A DNA stretch of 64,000 bases. It comes from Pseudoalteromonas sp. UG3-2 (GTDB lineage: Bacteria > Pseudomonadota > Gammaproteobacteria > Enterobacterales > Alteromonadaceae). The stretch spans positions 558,001-622,000 of the forward strand of contig NZ_JAWLJU010000002.1 of assembly GCF_037120705.1 (NCBI RefSeq), given 5' to 3'. Under the pieces are notes generated by a model. It was not told where the DNA came from. It did no database searches and saw nothing but the letters and a program-made list of their open reading frames with translations. Below are positions 38,295 to 50,973 of this stretch, piece after piece (the first letter of the stretch is position 1; each line of letters starts with the position of its first letter). Made by a program: the position numbers and the translations under genes.

Positions 38295-39332
38295 TTACCT
38301 TAAAAAGCCTTTTGGCAGTTGCATGGTAATACAGTGCAAACTGCCAAACTGATGAATGATAGGCAAGCAGTCAATCCCAATAATGGTGCGATCAGGGTAG
38401 GCTGCAGCCACTTGCGCTAGTGCACGTTGATCGTGCTCATCACCATAAATAGGAACCAACACAGTTTGATTAAGAATTAAGTAATTTGCATAGGTCGCAG
38501 GCAGCCTAACTCCTTGGTCATCCTTTTTTGCACTGGGCCAAGGCAGCGGCACTAAGCGGTAAGGCTCACCTGTTGCAGTGGTAAAGCGTTTGAGCTGTTG
38601 TTCCATCTGCTTAAGGGCTTCATAGTGCTCATCTGTTTTGTCGTTACACTGGACATAGACAAGGGTATTACCTGGTGCAAACCGGACTAAGGTGTCGATG
38701 TGACTGTCGGTGTCATCTCCTGACAAATAGCCATGGTCGAGCCATAAGAAAGATGTTGCACCGAGCTCTTCAGTTAAACGAGCCTCTAGCTCAGCTTTAC
38801 TCAAATGGGGGTTACGGTTGGGGTTCAATAAGCACTCAGAGGTGGTCAGTAACACCCCAGTTTCGTTAATTTCTATGGCACCGCCTTCTAGGACCAAGTC
38901 AACCCGTTGATAATGGCATTGCTGTGACATGACTTGCTCAGCGAGGACTTGATTAATGGCGTTGTCTTTCGCCGCAGCAAATTTATTACCCCAGCCATTA
39001 AAGGTGAAGTCTTTTATTGCTAACTCACCAGACTCTGACATCGTGGTCAGTGGCCCATGATCGCGAGCCCAAGTGTCATCACAAGGCGCAATAACAATAT
39101 GACAGCGGGCTAACTCCACTTCAGCATGCTCAAGTAGGGTGATGATATGCTGTTTCAGCGCCGTATCGTGGGCAACTATCACAAGTTGTTGCACTTGAGT
39201 AATGTGTTGACACAAGGTCACATACACAGGCTCTACAGTAGCTAGGTTATCGCACCAGTCGGTGTCTTTGTGGGGCCAAGTAAGCATTATCGCATCTTGC
39301 GGTGCCCATTCAGGTAGTAAAGTAAAACGCAT
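38295..39332 (-). CDS. aguA: Agmatine deiminase
   Basis: It converts agmatine to N-carbamoylputrescine, the step before AguB in putrescine synthesis. The 345-residue product has the guanidino-modifying fold: TLLPEWAPQDAIMLTWPHKDTDW at the N-terminus, TWARDHGPLTT near 85, GGAIEINETGVLLTTSECLLNPNRNP near 155, DTDSHIDTLVRF near 205, and the catalytic Cys334 in SLHCITMQLP. The ATG at 39332 is chosen from family length. A TTG at 39353 is in frame. Neither has a strong ribosome-binding site. Confidence 0.93.
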   Translation of the reverse strand: MRFTLLPEWAPQDAIMLTWPHKDTDWCDNLATVEPVYVTLCQHITQVQQLVIVAHDTALKQHIITLLEHAEVELARCHIVIAPCDDTWARDHGPLTTMSESGELAIKDFTFNGWGNKFAAAKDNAINQVLAEQVMSQQCHYQRVDLVLEGGAIEINETGVLLTTSECLLNPNRNPHLSKAELEARLTEELGATSFLWLDHGYLSGDDTDSHIDTLVRFAPGNTLVYVQCNDKTDEHYEALKQMEQQLKRFTTATGEPYRLVPLPWPSAKKDDQGVRLPATYANYLILNQTVLVPIYGDEHDQRALAQVAAAYPDRTIIGIDCLPIIHQFGSLHCITMQLPKGFLR

Positions 39333-39473
39333 TAAGCTATCGCCATATAACAATAAGCCTATAGTTTATCATTAACCATTGGTGTGTCAGTATATTTTGT
39401 GAGAAATTCATCGCCATTGGCAGCTAGGTGAGCAGCTGGGCTCATTCGCTTAAATGCCGTTGTAAAAGGAGTA

Positions 39474-40040
39474 TTAATCCTGGCTTTTCTGCTTTAACTT
39501 CAGCTGCCTAGTTTGGGCGTGTAGGCTGGCTCTAACCAGCAGTTCTTGATCCGATGCACGAATAGCCGTGAACGCTAGAGTGTAAAGGCTATCTTGTTTG
39601 TCGATGACCTGTGAATAACAATAGATTGCACTGGCTTCATTGCGTAAAAATATTTTTGTGCGAAAAGACTGACCGATGGCAAATTCTTCGTCTAATGTGG
39701 CCGTTAACCCCCCACCACCATAACTATCACAGGATAAACTATCGTCCTCGGGCTCTTCAGTGGCAAGAATATGGCTGATTATCAAGTCGACTTTACGCGA
39801 CTGGGCTTCTAAATAGCTTGCCAGTTCAGAGGCGACATCACCGAGATTACGTAGTGGCCTAAGTGCTTTTAAGTCGAGTTCATTGATTTCGTTAGCCAGC
39901 TTAAATAGCGGGGGAATGGCCGCTTCAAGTTGATTCTCGTTCTGCGGCACCATGTTGTCATCAACTGGATACAGGTTGATTTGTACCTGCTCGTCAATTT
40001 GAAAGTACTGCGTAAATAATTCTTGCAAATTTGTTGTCAT
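39474..40040 (-). CDS. PilZ-like protein (degenerate c-di-GMP-binding signature)
   Basis: A 188-residue soluble protein with a helical N-terminal part (about 1-95) and a beta-rich C-terminal part. The latter begins CDSYGGGGLTATLDEEFAIGQSFRTKIFL, which resembles the D/NxSxxG strand pair of PilZ domains. The arginines of the RxxxR switch are not evident, so c-di-GMP binding is uncertain. GAGATT precedes the ATG. It lies 66 bp downstream of a chemoreceptor gene on the same strand and may be co-transcribed with it. Confidence 0.6.
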   Translation of the reverse strand: MTTNLQELFTQYFQIDEQVQINLYPVDDNMVPQNENQLEAAIPPLFKLANEINELDLKALRPLRNLGDVASELASYLEAQSRKVDLIISHILATEEPEDDSLSCDSYGGGGLTATLDEEFAIGQSFRTKIFLRNEASAIYCYSQVIDKQDSLYTLAFTAIRASDQELLVRASLHAQTRQLKLKQKSQD

Positions 40041-40106
40041 GTTAATCTCTTGGCACCAAGCCCAATTACCTCAGTGCCTTATAGTAACGGCTAAGTTCAC
40101 CTTGAA

Positions 40107-41981
40107 TCAAACTTTGAATTGCTCTAACAGCTGCTCTTGACTGGTTATTTTCTTTACCTGTGATTGCATGGTGCTATCAACTTGCTTGGCTTCACTGAAT
40201 ACCGACTCGGATATTTGCCTGATTGCAGAGGAGCTATTATTTACGTTGCTGACAATATCACTTTGCTCATGAAGCATATTGGCAATTCGTGAATTCAGTT
40301 CAACAATGTGGCGGATGGCACTGCGCATATCTTCAAGCGCAGCCTTGGTTTGATCCGCCTTAGTGACCGTTTCTTCTACGTAATCCTGACTTTGCTTCAT
40401 GACCACCACAGCATTTTCAGAGCCCGACTGTAATTGGTTGATCATGGTTTTAATTTCGGTGGTGGCTTCTTGGGTTCGTTGCGCCAAAGAGCGAACTTCA
40501 TCGGCCACCACGGCAAAGCCACGGCCTGACTCTCCGGCTCGAGCCGCTTCAATGGCGGCATTAAGCGCAAGTAAGTTAGTTTGTTCGGCAATGCCATTAA
40601 TAACAGATAAGATTTGTTCAATGGCGGTGGAGGAGCTCTCTAACTCCGTTACAACCGTCATAGCAGAACTAATTTGTTCCGATAAAGAGGCGATGGTCGC
40701 AGTGGTTTGACTGACGATTTGCTCACCTTGCATAGCCACTTTATCTGTCGACTTGATGGCTTCTGCGGCTTCTTGCGCCGAATGCGCTACTTGCTGCTCG
40801 GTACTGGACATATGAGTCGTGGCCTCGTCCAAATCTTTAATGCTATTTAACTGCTCTTGAATCGATAGTTTTGCTTGGTTGGCAACGCTAGAGGTTTGCT
40901 CTGCATCCTCGAGAACCTCGTGTCCTAAACCTTGAATATTGGCGATCAGTCCTTGCAGACTGGCAGTAAAGGCATTGAAGTTGGTGGCGAGCTGAGAAAA
41001 CTCAGGGTCATGGCCGGTATTCAGGCGCACTGTGAGGTCCGCATTGCCTTTGGCAATAGCGGCCATAGCGCCATTGATCTCATCCAGTGGTCTGAGCAAT
41101 ATACTGATGAAAATAGACAGAATGGCAATCGCTAGGATCACGGCAATCACAGCAAAAATCATGGCATCCAGCTGTAAATCAGACAATGCTGCGAACACAA
41201 TGTCTTGTTTTAAGGCAATCCCCAGGTACCAGTCAAGTCCCTCTACCTCTTTAAACAACACCATTTGCTGTTGGCCATCGAGTTCAACGTATTGTAGTTG
41301 CTCTTTAATTGGAATATCACCTAAAAACTCTGAAGCATTGTCACCATTTAGCTCGAGGTTAGGGTGAGATATCACGGTACCATCTGCGGTCAGCATAAAA
41401 GCATAACCGGCATCGAAGAGGTTAAATGAGTTAATCATTTTGCCAAGTTTAGCGAGGCTAACATCGTAGAATATGGCGCCATGAAATTGCCCTTGCTTTT
41501 TCACCGGGGCACCAATAGAAACCAGGATCTCTTTACTGACGGCGTCGGCATAGGGGGCGGTGATGATCATTTCATTGGCGGCTTTGGCATCGGTATACCA
41601 AGGCCGTTTTCGGGGATCCCAATCAGGACCTGGGTTCCAGCTTGGATCGCTCGCAACATAATCGCCACTACTTTGCTCACCATAGCCAATCAAAATAAAC
41701 GATTCAGTGAGTTTTGGCTGCGATAAAATAGGGAAGGCTTGGTTAAGGTTATCAGTACCAGCAACTAAGCTGGTCGCTAAGGCTGCTAAATCAGTGGCGC
41801 CATTCATTTGCGCGGCAACCGTATTACTGATCCCTTGAATGATCTCATCTACACTTTGCTCAGCTTGCGACTTAATTGCCGACTGTACGGAAAAGTATTG
41901 AATGATTGAGAGGATAAAAAGAGCGATTAACAGTACCAGCGCCGACACGGAAACGACTTTGTGTTTAAACTTCACGGCCAT
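40107..41981 (-). CDS. Methyl-accepting chemotaxis protein with dCache sensor
   Basis: A 624-residue transmembrane chemoreceptor. The first membrane helix is at about 10-33. A periplasmic dCache-type sensor follows (about 35-265), with [22 protein letters not shown] and [21 protein letters not shown]. The second helix is near 270-293, then a HAMP domain with [26 protein letters not shown]. The signalling domain has the hairpin tip [35 protein letters not shown] near 465-500. There is no C-terminal CheR-binding pentapeptide. The dCache pocket fits small ligands such as amino acids, but the ligand cannot be read. Confidence 0.95.
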   Translation of the reverse strand: MAVKFKHKVVSVSALVLLIALFILSIIQYFSVQSAIKSQAEQSVDEIIQGISNTVAAQMNGATDLAALATSLVAGTDNLNQAFPILSQPKLTESFILIGYGEQSSGDYVASDPSWNPGPDWDPRKRPWYTDAKAANEMIITAPYADAVSKEILVSIGAPVKKQGQFHGAIFYDVSLAKLGKMINSFNLFDAGYAFMLTADGTVISHPNLELNGDNASEFLGDIPIKEQLQYVELDGQQQMVLFKEVEGLDWYLGIALKQDIVFAALSDLQLDAMIFAVIAVILAIAILSIFISILLRPLDEINGAMAAIAKGNADLTVRLNTGHDPEFSQLATNFNAFTASLQGLIANIQGLGHEVLEDAEQTSSVANQAKLSIQEQLNSIKDLDEATTHMSSTEQQVAHSAQEAAEAIKSTDKVAMQGEQIVSQTTATIASLSEQISSAMTVVTELESSSTAIEQILSVINGIAEQTNLLALNAAIEAARAGESGRGFAVVADEVRSLAQRTQEATTEIKTMINQLQSGSENAVVVMKQSQDYVEETVTKADQTKAALEDMRSAIRHIVELNSRIANMLHEQSDIVSNVNNSSSAIRQISESVFSEAKQVDSTMQSQVKKITSQEQLLEQFKV

Positions 41982-42149
41982 ACTCCACTAAGTTACATAC
42001 TCTTAACTTATGTCATTTCACAACAAATTGCCAAGTAGAGGGGATATTTCTCTCTTTATTCTATCGCAGAGTGGCGGATCCGTTGAGATGCCCTCAGCAG
42101 CACGAAGACTTAAAATAACAAAGGAGAAAAGAAGATAGGCGTTTAGACA

Positions 42150-42178
42150 ATAAAAAAAGGGGTCTGTTGACCCCCTTT
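42150..42178 (-). terminator. Rho-independent terminator of ald
   Basis: The stem GGGGTC / GACCCC (42159-42164 with 42169-42174) has outer A/T pairs. On the minus strand it runs into seven Ts (42152-42158), 24 bases past the ald stop. Confidence 0.9.
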
Positions 42179-42201
42179 GAATACTTTGTTGAGTTTGCAG
42201 A

Positions 42202-43323
42202 TTACGCGTTTTCGAGTGCTACGCGTGGGTCTACAAATTCCATATCAAAACCTTCCGCCACTTCTTTACAGGTGATCTGGCCTTTCAATACGTTTAGACC
42301 ATCCATGAAGTGCTTGTCAGAAAGCAATGCTTCTTTATAGCCTAAGTTAGCCAGCTTGATGATGTAAGGTAGTGTAGCGTTATTTAATGCGAACGTAGAC
42401 GTACGTGGTACGGCACCTGGCATGTTAGCAACACAGTAGTGAACCACTTCATCAACAATGTAAGTTGGTTCGTCATGAGTCGTTGCTTTTGAAGTGGCAA
42501 TACAACCACCTTGGTCGATAGCAACGTCAACAATCGCTGCACCCGGTTTCATTGCTGCGATGTGTTCAGCGGTAACCAACTTAGGCGCTGCAGCACCAGG
42601 GATGAGTACGCCACCAATAACTAGATCGGCTTCTAACACGTGCTTTTCAAGGGCATCAGCAGTTGAGTAAATTACTTTTGCTTGGCTACCAAATTGCGCG
42701 TTTAGTGAACGTAGAACGTCAACGTTACGGTCAAGAATCGTCACGTCTGCGCCTAGGCCTACTGCCATTTGCGCTGCGTTACGACCAACCATGCCGCCAC
42801 CAATAACGACCACTTTAGCTGGCTCAACACCAGGCACACCACCTAATAGCATGCCACGACCATGACGTGACTTTTCAAGTGCTTGAGCGCCTGCTTGAAT
42901 AGACATACGGCCAGCAACTTCAGACATAGGCGCAAGTAGAGGAAGACCGCCACGAGCATCCGTTACGGTTTCATAGGCAATGGCAATTGCGCCGCTTTTT
43001 ACTAGGTCATCAGTTTGTGGTAAATCCGGTGCAAGGTGAAGGTAAGTGAATAGGATCTGACCTTCACGTAACATAGCACGTTCAACTGCTTGAGGCTCTT
43101 TAACTTTAACGATCATTTCCGCAGTTGCGAATACGTCTGCCGCTGTGTCTAGTACCTTAGCACCTACTTGGATGTAATCTTCATCGGTAAAACCAATGCC
43201 AATACCCGCATTTGTTTCTACCACTACTTCGTGGCCGTGATTAATTAGTTCACGAACGCTCGCAGGTACCATACCTACACGGTATTCATGGTTTTTAATT
43301 TCTTTAGGTACACCAATAATCAT
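42202..43323 (-). CDS. ald: Alanine dehydrogenase
   Basis: It catalyses the NAD-dependent reversible deamination of L-alanine to pyruvate. The 373-residue protein begins [23 protein letters not shown]. It has the catalytic His in [11 protein letters not shown] near 95, the NAD fold [29 protein letters not shown] near 170-198, and [20 protein letters not shown] near 300. It diverges from an Lrp-family gene 124 bp away, a common arrangement for regulated ald genes. It ends with a clear terminator. Confidence 0.97.
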   Translation of the reverse strand: MIIGVPKEIKNHEYRVGMVPASVRELINHGHEVVVETNAGIGIGFTDEDYIQVGAKVLDTAADVFATAEMIVKVKEPQAVERAMLREGQILFTYLHLAPDLPQTDDLVKSGAIAIAYETVTDARGGLPLLAPMSEVAGRMSIQAGAQALEKSRHGRGMLLGGVPGVEPAKVVVIGGGMVGRNAAQMAVGLGADVTILDRNVDVLRSLNAQFGSQAKVIYSTADALEKHVLEADLVIGGVLIPGAAAPKLVTAEHIAAMKPGAAIVDVAIDQGGCIATSKATTHDEPTYIVDEVVHYCVANMPGAVPRTSTFALNNATLPYIIKLANLGYKEALLSDKHFMDGLNVLKGQITCKEVAEGFDMEFVDPRVALENA

Positions 43324-43447
43324 AATATTCGCCTCAATTTAAGAACGGGATAAAATTTTTGACTATTATATTTACCACTAGCCAGTATGTCTCACTGTAT
43401 TGCTGGTGTTAGCCAGTGTAATAAACTAAAATAAGAATAAATTTAGA
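43324..43447. promoter_or_regulatory. Divergent ald/lrp control region
   Basis: The 124-bp region holds two direct AGCCAGT words (43380-43386 and 43411-43417), 31 bp apart or about three helical turns, with an inverted CTGG at 43403-43406 between them. This spacing is plausible for Lrp-type octameric binding, but no consensus was tested. Confidence 0.4.
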
Positions 43448-43942
43448 ATGGTAAACTGGCTTATGCACCAACAATTAGACAGAATAGATAGAAAGATTTT
43501 AGTCGAACTGCAAAAAGATGGTCGAATTTCCAATGTTGAATTAGCAAAACGCATTGGCTTAAGCGCCACGCCTTGCCTTGAGCGGGTTAAAAAACTCGAA
43601 CGTGAAGGTTTTATTCGCGGTTATAAAGCGGTAGTCGATCCTGCTAAACTGGGCCAAGGACTTTTGGTGTTTGTGGAAGTGACGGTGAACAAAAACTCTC
43701 CCGATGTGTTTGATAAATTCAACCAAGCAGTAAAGCAACACGATGAAATCATCGAGTGTCACTTGGTCTCAGGTAATTTTGACTATTTACTCACAGCGCG
43801 GGTAACCGATATGTCTGAATACCGTGCTGTGCTAGGCGACATCCTATTAAAACTCCCAAATATTAGTGAAAGTCGTACCTTTGTGGTTATGGAAGAAGTG
43901 AAGGGCGAAGAGGGCGAGGTAATAAAACCTTGTGCACCTTGA
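43448..43942 (+). CDS. lrp: Lrp/AsnC family transcriptional regulator
   Basis: A 164-residue regulator with an N-terminal helix-turn-helix (LDRIDRKILVELQKDGRISNVELAKRIGLSATPCLERVKKLEREGFI, about 10-56) and a C-terminal RAM ligand domain (about 70-155, with GNFDYLLTARVTDMSEYRAVL). The sequence closely follows true Lrp, but AsnC-type paralogues look similar. Divergence from ald suggests that it senses alanine or leucine and controls ald. Start choice between ATG 43448 and 43463 is unsettled, since neither has a clear ribosome-binding site. Confidence 0.9.
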   Translation: MVNWLMHQQLDRIDRKILVELQKDGRISNVELAKRIGLSATPCLERVKKLEREGFIRGYKAVVDPAKLGQGLLVFVEVTVNKNSPDVFDKFNQAVKQHDEIIECHLVSGNFDYLLTARVTDMSEYRAVLGDILLKLPNISESRTFVVMEEVKGEEGEVIKPCAP

Positions 43943-44009
43943 GGGATTTCTTGGTAAGGTTGTAGTTATATACAGCAAAACGAACGCAAATCACTAATTT
44001 GCTGAGGTT

Positions 44010-46622
44010 TTGGGCAAAACTAGCTCAAATAAAAAACGGATAAAAGGTTTAATTACAATGCGCTTAAATGGTGTGCAACGGCTATTAGAAACAGGTCTGA
44101 TTGTAAGCACGGCGGCGGCTATATTTATGTTGTGTGCGTTGATAAGTTTCGACCCTGCGGATCCTGCTTGGACGCAATCGGGTGAATACGTAAAAGTCAA
44201 CAATATAACCGGCGCTGCAGGGGCCTGGCTGGCTGATATATTATTGTTAAGTTTTGGTTGGTTAGCTTTTTTAATCCCGGCTGCGTTGCAGTTTTTAGGG
44301 TATTTACTATTTAAAAAGCCACACAAACTACTGCAACTTGATTACACCACCTTAGGCCTTAGGTTAATTGGCGCGACCTTATTTATCACCTCGGCCAGCG
44401 CCATTAGTGATATTAATTTCGATGATATTTATAACTTTGCCTCCGGTGGGGTTGTCGGTAGTGTTGTGGCAAGCGCGATGATGCCTGCCTTTAACTTCAC
44501 TGGTACTTCCATTTTATTACTGTGCTTCTTTTTTGCAGGTCTAACCCTGCTAACCGGTGTTTCTTGGGTTGAATTTGTTGATTACCTTGGTGAAAAGGTG
44601 GTCGCTGGGGTTAAATGGCTGATAGCCAAGTTCTCTGCCGTTAAAGAGCAGCAAGCCGATGTAAGTTTGCCACTACATGCTACAGATGAACCAGCAGTTT
44701 CTGAGTCAGTAGAAATGGAGCCTGAACTGAACTTGCCGCAGCAGCCTCTAGCTGCAGAAGACGACGCACAGCCGGCTGAGAAAAAAGCAAACATCAGTAA
44801 GCTTAAAGATAAGCTGTTCAAAAAAGAGCAGCCCTCGTCACAGCCTGAGGTTGCCACAAGTCCAGAGCACACTGAGCAAGCCGCAACACCATTTGATGAA
44901 TTGGATGACATTCTAGAACAAGAAATTAATTTTTCTGCCATTGATGATGAACCTCTGGATACCGTTGCGGCACTGAATGCGTTAGATGAAGCACCAGTGC
45001 ACGAGACCAAAGTGGTATCACCGGCAAGACCATTAAAAGCCAAAGGCGAAGAGAAGCCCAAAGCAGGTTACCAGCCACCGCCCAGTGCTAAAGAACAATT
45101 TGAGGCCATGTTAGAGGCCAAACCCCCCAGCGATCCATTGCCTTCTTTGGACTTGCTAGACCGTCCTGATAAAGCAAAAAATCCAATATCGGAAGAAGAG
45201 CTGGAGCAGGTTTCGCGCTTGGTTGAAACCAAGTTGCTGGACTTTAATGTGCAAGCAAAAGTGGTGGGGGTGTACCCCGGCCCAGTGGTTACTCGCTTCG
45301 AACTCGATCTTGCACCCGGTATTAAGGTGGCAAAAATTACCGGACTGTCAAAAGATCTAGCGCGGTCACTTTCGGCGGTCAGTGTGCGCGTGGTGGAGGT
45401 GATCCCTGGTAAGACCTATGTTGGTCTCGAGCTGCCTAATAAACATCGTGAGATTGTGCGTTTATCAGAAGTCATGAATGCCCCCAAGTTTGAACAAAAC
45501 CCATCGCCACTGACCATGGTTCTCGGTAAAGACATCGCCGGCCAAGCGGTGGTGGCCGATTTGGCCAAAATGCCGCACCTGCTGGTGGCTGGTACCACAG
45601 GTTCAGGTAAGTCAGTTGGCGTTAATGTGATGATATTAAGCTTACTTTACAAGTCACCGCCAGAAGATGTACGGATGATCATGATTGACCCTAAAATGCT
45701 GGAATTGTCGGTATATGAAGGCATTCCGCATTTGCTTTGTGAAGTGGTCACCGACATGAAAGAGGCGGCTAATGCCCTGCGCTGGTGTGTTGGCGAAATG
45801 GAACGCCGCTACAAATTGATGTCGGCACTGGGTGTACGAAACCTAAAGGGCTATAACCAAAAAATTAAAGAAGCCAAAGAGGCAGGCCATCCAATTTTAG
45901 ATCCGCTATTTAAAGATACCGATGGCATGGCGGAAGAACCACAAGAATTGGATAAGTTGCCAAGCATTGTGGTGGTGATTGACGAATTTGCTGACATGAT
46001 GATGATTGTTGGTAAAAAGGTAGAAGAGCTGATTGCTCGGATCGCACAGAAGGCGAGGGCAGCCGGCATTCACTTGGTTCTGGCTACACAAAGACCCTCT
46101 GTGGATGTGATCACCGGTCTGATTAAAGCCAATATCCCAACCCGTATGGCGTTCCAAGTATCGAGCAAGATTGACTCGCGAACTATTTTAGACCAACAAG
46201 GCGCGGAAAACCTATTAGGTATGGGTGACATGCTTTATTTACCACCCGGCACCAGTGTACCAGTGCGGGTTCACGGTGCATTTGTTGATGACCATGAGGT
46301 TCACGCTGTGGTTAGCGATTGGAAAGCCAGAGGCAAGCCAAACTACATAGAAGAAATTCTCTGTGGTGAGGCCACAGAAGATATTTTGTTGCCAGGTGAA
46401 GCCTCGGAGGGAAGCGATGATGAGTCCGATCCGCTTTATGATGAGGCGGTGGCATTTGTTATCGAATCTGGCAAAGTGTCGGTATCCAGTGTGCAACGTA
46501 AGCTACGAGTGGGCTACAACCGTGCAGCACGACTGGTGGAACAAATGGAAATGTCAGGAGTTGTGAGTGCTCCTGGTCATAATGGCGCACGAGAAGTATT
46601 AGTTAAAGGTGGAGCCAACTAA
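44010..46622 (+). CDS. ftsK: DNA translocase FtsK
   Basis: FtsK anchors in the divisome and pumps DNA to resolve chromosome dimers at dif. The 870-residue protein has four N-terminal membrane helices (about 25-185) and an acidic linker (about 210-395). The motor follows, with Walker [14 protein letters not shown] near 530, Walker [13 protein letters not shown] near 650 and [25 protein letters not shown]. The C-terminal gamma winged helix (about 800-870) reads KOPS. The TTG at 44010 gives E. coli-like spacing to RLLE and follows GAGG closely. ATG 44058 is an alternative. It shares one base with lolA. Confidence 0.96.
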   Translation: MGKTSSNKKRIKGLITMRLNGVQRLLETGLIVSTAAAIFMLCALISFDPADPAWTQSGEYVKVNNITGAAGAWLADILLLSFGWLAFLIPAALQFLGYLLFKKPHKLLQLDYTTLGLRLIGATLFITSASAISDINFDDIYNFASGGVVGSVVASAMMPAFNFTGTSILLLCFFFAGLTLLTGVSWVEFVDYLGEKVVAGVKWLIAKFSAVKEQQADVSLPLHATDEPAVSESVEMEPELNLPQQPLAAEDDAQPAEKKANISKLKDKLFKKEQPSSQPEVATSPEHTEQAATPFDELDDILEQEINFSAIDDEPLDTVAALNALDEAPVHETKVVSPARPLKAKGEEKPKAGYQPPPSAKEQFEAMLEAKPPSDPLPSLDLLDRPDKAKNPISEEELEQVSRLVETKLLDFNVQAKVVGVYPGPVVTRFELDLAPGIKVAKITGLSKDLARSLSAVSVRVVEVIPGKTYVGLELPNKHREIVRLSEVMNAPKFEQNPSPLTMVLGKDIAGQAVVADLAKMPHLLVAGTTGSGKSVGVNVMILSLLYKSPPEDVRMIMIDPKMLELSVYEGIPHLLCEVVTDMKEAANALRWCVGEMERRYKLMSALGVRNLKGYNQKIKEAKEAGHPILDPLFKDTDGMAEEPQELDKLPSIVVVIDEFADMMMIVGKKVEELIARIAQKARAAGIHLVLATQRPSVDVITGLIKANIPTRMAFQVSSKIDSRTILDQQGAENLLGMGDMLYLPPGTSVPVRVHGAFVDDHEVHAVVSDWKARGKPNYIEEILCGEATEDILLPGEASEGSDDESDPLYDEAVAFVIESGKVSVSSVQRKLRVGYNRAARLVEQMEMSGVVSAPGHNGAREVLVKGGAN

Positions 46623-47260
46623 TGAAGAAATTGATTACGTATTCTGTTTTAGCCATGTTGTTTGGCTCGGTCGCTGCGCAAAGCGCAGCAAGCCCTGAAG
46701 ACTTGCAACAATTAAAAGACAAACTAGCAGGCCTGGAAACGTTCCAAGGGCAATTCTCGCAACAGGTAATGGATCAACAAGGCAATGAGCTACAACGTGG
46801 CGAGGGCAATATCACGTTAGCGCAACCGTTAAAGATCCGCTGGCAACAATCTATGCCGGATGAAACTTTGTTTATTGCCAGTGGTAACACCACGTATTAT
46901 TACGATTCCTTTGCTGAGCAGGTGACGCTTCTCGATACCGTTAAGCTAATTGATACTACACCATTTGTGTTACTGACTACCCAAGCTGCGGCGCAGTGGC
47001 AAAAGTATGAGGTTGAGCAAAATGACGGTAAATACCTTATTGCACCAAAAAATAAAGTGGACTCACAAGTGGAATTACTCACTTTAGAATTCGCAGCAAA
47101 CAACCAAGGATTATCACAATTGCAAGTGCACGATATTTCTGGTCAGGTGTCTACTTTTGAGTTCCATAACAGCAAAGTCAACCTGCCCGTCGAAGACAGT
47201 GTGTTTGAGTTTACTGTACCGGATGGAGTGGTCGTAGACGACCAGCGTAACAGTGACTAG
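46622..47260 (+). CDS. lolA: Outer-membrane lipoprotein carrier LolA
   Basis: The periplasmic carrier that takes lipoproteins from LolCDE to LolB. The 212-residue protein has a signal peptide of about 21 residues ending near AQS, then the LolA barrel. The segments [41 protein letters not shown] and [19 protein letters not shown] are clearly of the family. It is coupled to ftsK by a TAATG overlap, and its end overlaps the rarA start by 8 bp. The order ftsK-lolA-rarA-serS is shared with E. coli. Confidence 0.95.
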   Translation: MKKLITYSVLAMLFGSVAAQSAASPEDLQQLKDKLAGLETFQGQFSQQVMDQQGNELQRGEGNITLAQPLKIRWQQSMPDETLFIASGNTTYYYDSFAEQVTLLDTVKLIDTTPFVLLTTQAAAQWQKYEVEQNDGKYLIAPKNKVDSQVELLTLEFAANNQGLSQLQVHDISGQVSTFEFHNSKVNLPVEDSVFEFTVPDGVVVDDQRNSD

Positions 47261-48593
47261 TTTGGGGTTTGATTTTTCACCAGATGTTAGACCGTTGGCC
47301 GCAAGAATGCGGCCAACCTCATTACAGCACTACATTGGCCAAAGCCACATACTGGCTCCAGATTCAGTGCTTTACCGTGCCATTGCAAGCGGTCGTTGTC
47401 ACAGCTTGATTGTGTGGGGCCCACCAGGCGTTGGCAAAACCACCCTTGCTGAGCTTATTGCCCATTATGGCGATGCTGAGCTGATTAAGCTCTCGGCAGT
47501 CAGTGCTGGCATTAAAGAAGTGCGTGAAGCGGTGTTAGATGCTAAGAATAGGCTTGCACAACAACAAAGGCGCACTTTGTTGCTTGTCGATGAAGTGCAT
47601 CGCTTTAATAAGTCACAACAAGACGCATTTTTACCTCATATTGAAGACGGAACATTTATTTTTATTGGTGCAACAACAGAGAACCCCTCGTTTGCACTGA
47701 ATAACGCCATTTTATCTCGCACACGGGTTTATACCCTTAAACCGTTACAGCAGCATGAGCTTGAGTTGGTGTTAAGGGATGCCCTAAAACGAGACAAGCA
47801 GCTCAGCGAATTGGCCATTGAAATCTCCACAGAAGCCATTAGCTTGTTGGCAAAAGCGGCCGATGGCGATGCCAGAAAGTCGTTAAACTTACTAGAGCAG
47901 GCTGTGGATTTAAGCTTTGACGCTGACAGCAACCGCCACGTTATAAATGAGCAAGTATTGCAACAAGTGTTGCCCAGCCAGCTTGCCAGTTATGACAATA
48001 AGGGCGATTTATTTTATGACTTGATCTCTGCATTTCATAAATCGGTGCGCGGTAGTGACCCGAATGCCGCCTTGTATTGGTATTGTAAAATAATTGCCGG
48101 CGGTGGCGACCCGCTGTATGTGGCTAGGAGGTTACTGGCCATTGCCACAGAAGACATTGGCAATGCCGATCCTCGGGCTATGCAAGTGGCGTTAAATGCG
48201 TGGGATATTTACCAACGGGTGGGTCCAAGTGAGGGCGAACGTGCCATTGCTCAGGCAACGATTTACTTAGCCAGTGCGGCAAAAAGTAATGCCGTGTACA
48301 TGGCCTTTAATCAGGCTAAAAAAGACGCCATGGAAGACCCCAACTACCCAGTACCTGAACATTTACGCAATGCACCAACCAAATTAATGAAAGAATTAGG
48401 TTATGGCGACGGCTATCGTTACGCTCATAATGAAGCCGGTGCGTTTGCCGCCGGTGAAAATTATTTTCCCGAGCAAATTAAACAAAGACAGTACTATTTC
48501 CCAAGTGATCGTGGTTTAGAAAAGCAGCTTGGCGAAAAGTTAAATTATTTAGCCACCCTTAATCAGCAAAGCAAGCACAAGAGGTATGACTGA
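47253..48593 (+). CDS. rarA: Replication-associated recombination ATPase RarA
   Basis: An AAA+ clamp-loader-like ATPase that acts at stalled forks. The 446-residue protein starts at GTG 47253 and soon shows [21 protein letters not shown]. It has Walker [13 protein letters not shown] near 55-66, Walker [11 protein letters not shown] near 105-114, sensor 1 [13 protein letters not shown] near 130, and a C-terminal tetramerisation region with [21 protein letters not shown] near 375. It overlaps lolA by 8 bp, and its stop abuts the crcB ATG directly. Confidence 0.96.
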   Translation: MTSLGFDFSPDVRPLAARMRPTSLQHYIGQSHILAPDSVLYRAIASGRCHSLIVWGPPGVGKTTLAELIAHYGDAELIKLSAVSAGIKEVREAVLDAKNRLAQQQRRTLLLVDEVHRFNKSQQDAFLPHIEDGTFIFIGATTENPSFALNNAILSRTRVYTLKPLQQHELELVLRDALKRDKQLSELAIEISTEAISLLAKAADGDARKSLNLLEQAVDLSFDADSNRHVINEQVLQQVLPSQLASYDNKGDLFYDLISAFHKSVRGSDPNAALYWYCKIIAGGGDPLYVARRLLAIATEDIGNADPRAMQVALNAWDIYQRVGPSEGERAIAQATIYLASAAKSNAVYMAFNQAKKDAMEDPNYPVPEHLRNAPTKLMKELGYGDGYRYAHNEAGAFAAGENYFPEQIKQRQYYFPSDRGLEKQLGEKLNYLATLNQQSKHKRYD

Positions 48594-48974
48594 ATGGTGA
48601 TAAATTACCTCAGTGTGGCCCTAGGAGGTGCCATTGGCGCCATGTTACGTTACTTTATCGGCGATATGGCGATAAAACTCTTAGGTAAGGGATTCCCTTT
48701 TGGCACGTTGATCGTTAATATTCTGGGTTCATTATTGATGGGTGTGCTTTACGGTTTAATTGAAAAAGAAATAATTGCAGTGACACCGGCCAAAACCCTT
48801 GTTGGTATTGGCTTTTTAGGTGCGCTGACCACTTTTTCAACATTCTCAATGGATTCTTTGTTGTTGTTGCAACAAGGGCATTATATGAAAATGGCGTTTA
48901 ACGTCACACTCAATGTGGTGACGTGTATCTTTATGGCCTGGGTTGGTCTCTGCCTCATCATGCAAAAAGGTTAA
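48594..48974 (+). CDS. crcB: Fluoride channel CrcB/Fluc
   Basis: A 126-residue membrane protein with four helices that dimerises into a fluoride-specific channel. The signatures are [13 protein letters not shown] near 8-20, [20 protein letters not shown] near 36-55 and [15 protein letters not shown] near 75-89, the latter holding the channel phenylalanines. The ATG directly follows the rarA stop, with serS 7 bp downstream. I saw no fluoride riboswitch upstream, so it is probably expressed from the ftsK-lolA-rarA unit. Confidence 0.95.
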   Translation: MVINYLSVALGGAIGAMLRYFIGDMAIKLLGKGFPFGTLIVNILGSLLMGVLYGLIEKEIIAVTPAKTLVGIGFLGALTTFSTFSMDSLLLLQQGHYMKMAFNVTLNVVTCIFMAWVGLCLIMQKG

Positions 48975-48978
48975 TTAA

Positions 48979-50277
<1,299 letters not shown>

Positions 50278-50736
50278 TTGCTTTGCTGTTTTCGCCTTTG
50301 TTAGCACAATAAAATGCAAGTTATTGAAAAGAGGTTGGATTAATCCAGCCTCTTTTTATGACTAAATGATGAATGTTTTTTTACAGCTTCTAAACTCGTT
50401 TCAATACACTTCTTAGTTAAAACTCAAATCAGTTATTCTGCTTATAGCCAATACATTAAATAAATTTTGTTCTGGGATTCTTTGCATTTAAGAATTACAT
50501 TTTTGATCGTTGCATGACTCAAGGAGATGTGATTTATTGAAGGTATGGGTTTGGCCAAATCTCATAGGAAAGCGGGTACACGTTAAGTGCAATTACCGCT
50601 GGTGTTTAACTTTTCTCAATAAACCGAAGTAAACGACGCAAGGGCGAGTGGCTGACGCACATGTTCAGGCTCGCTCAGTGAATCCAACGTGTTAGTTACA
50701 CTAATGCTGATCGAGAAAAAGGTGAGGATATTACCT
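50278..50736. other. Intergenic region between serS and rmf
   Basis: 460 bp holding the serS terminator and then the upstream region of rmf. The long distance to rmf leaves room for stress-dependent promoters, but I could not identify one with confidence. No gene is seen. Confidence 0.5.
50327..50357 (+). terminator. Rho-independent terminator of serS
   Basis: A long stem (50327-50340 with 50343-50356) contains one G-T pair and a two-base TA tip. It ends in a run of Ts. Confidence 0.92.
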
Positions 50737-50907
50737 ATGAAGAGACAGAAGAGAGACCGTTTAGAAAGAGCACATTCACAAGGTTTTAAGGCAGGATTAG
50801 CCGGACGGTCAAAAGAAAATTGTCCCTATCAACAGTTAGAACACAGATCAGAATGGTTAGGCGGATGGCGAGAAGCCATGGATAATCGCAACGTTTTTAA
50901 AACATAA
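50737..50907 (+). CDS. rmf: Ribosome modulation factor
   Basis: RMF binds 70S ribosomes in stationary phase and makes inactive 100S dimers. The 56-residue protein MKRQKRDRLERAHSQGFKAG... with AGRSKENCPYQ and WLGGWREAM matches E. coli RMF closely, and its length is usual. The start at 50737 has GAGG upstream. The frame extends back to 50689 but without a ribosome-binding site. It is followed by a terminator shared with converging fabA. Confidence 0.97.
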   Translation: MKRQKRDRLERAHSQGFKAGLAGRSKENCPYQQLEHRSEWLGGWREAMDNRNVFKT

Positions 50908-50924
50908 TAGCGAATTTAGGAGAG

Positions 50925-50954
50925 CAAAGCCCCAGTTAGGGGCTTTGTTGTTTT
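50925..50954. terminator. Terminator between rmf and fabA
   Basis: The stem AAAGCCCC / GGGGCTTT (50926-50933 with 50939-50946) with a 5-base loop, followed by GTTGTTTTAT on the plus strand. It can serve rmf and, less well, fabA. Confidence 0.8.
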
Positions 50955-50973
50955 ATAAAGAAAAACGTATTAA

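Noticed and set aside
44582..45061. 159-codon open frame on the minus strand
   Set aside because: It is antisense to the acidic linker of ftsK; the serine-rich composition comes from reading Asp/Glu/Ala codons backward.
48540..48600. Fluoride riboswitch for crcB
   Set aside because: crcB directly abuts the rarA stop, leaving no room for a leader aptamer.
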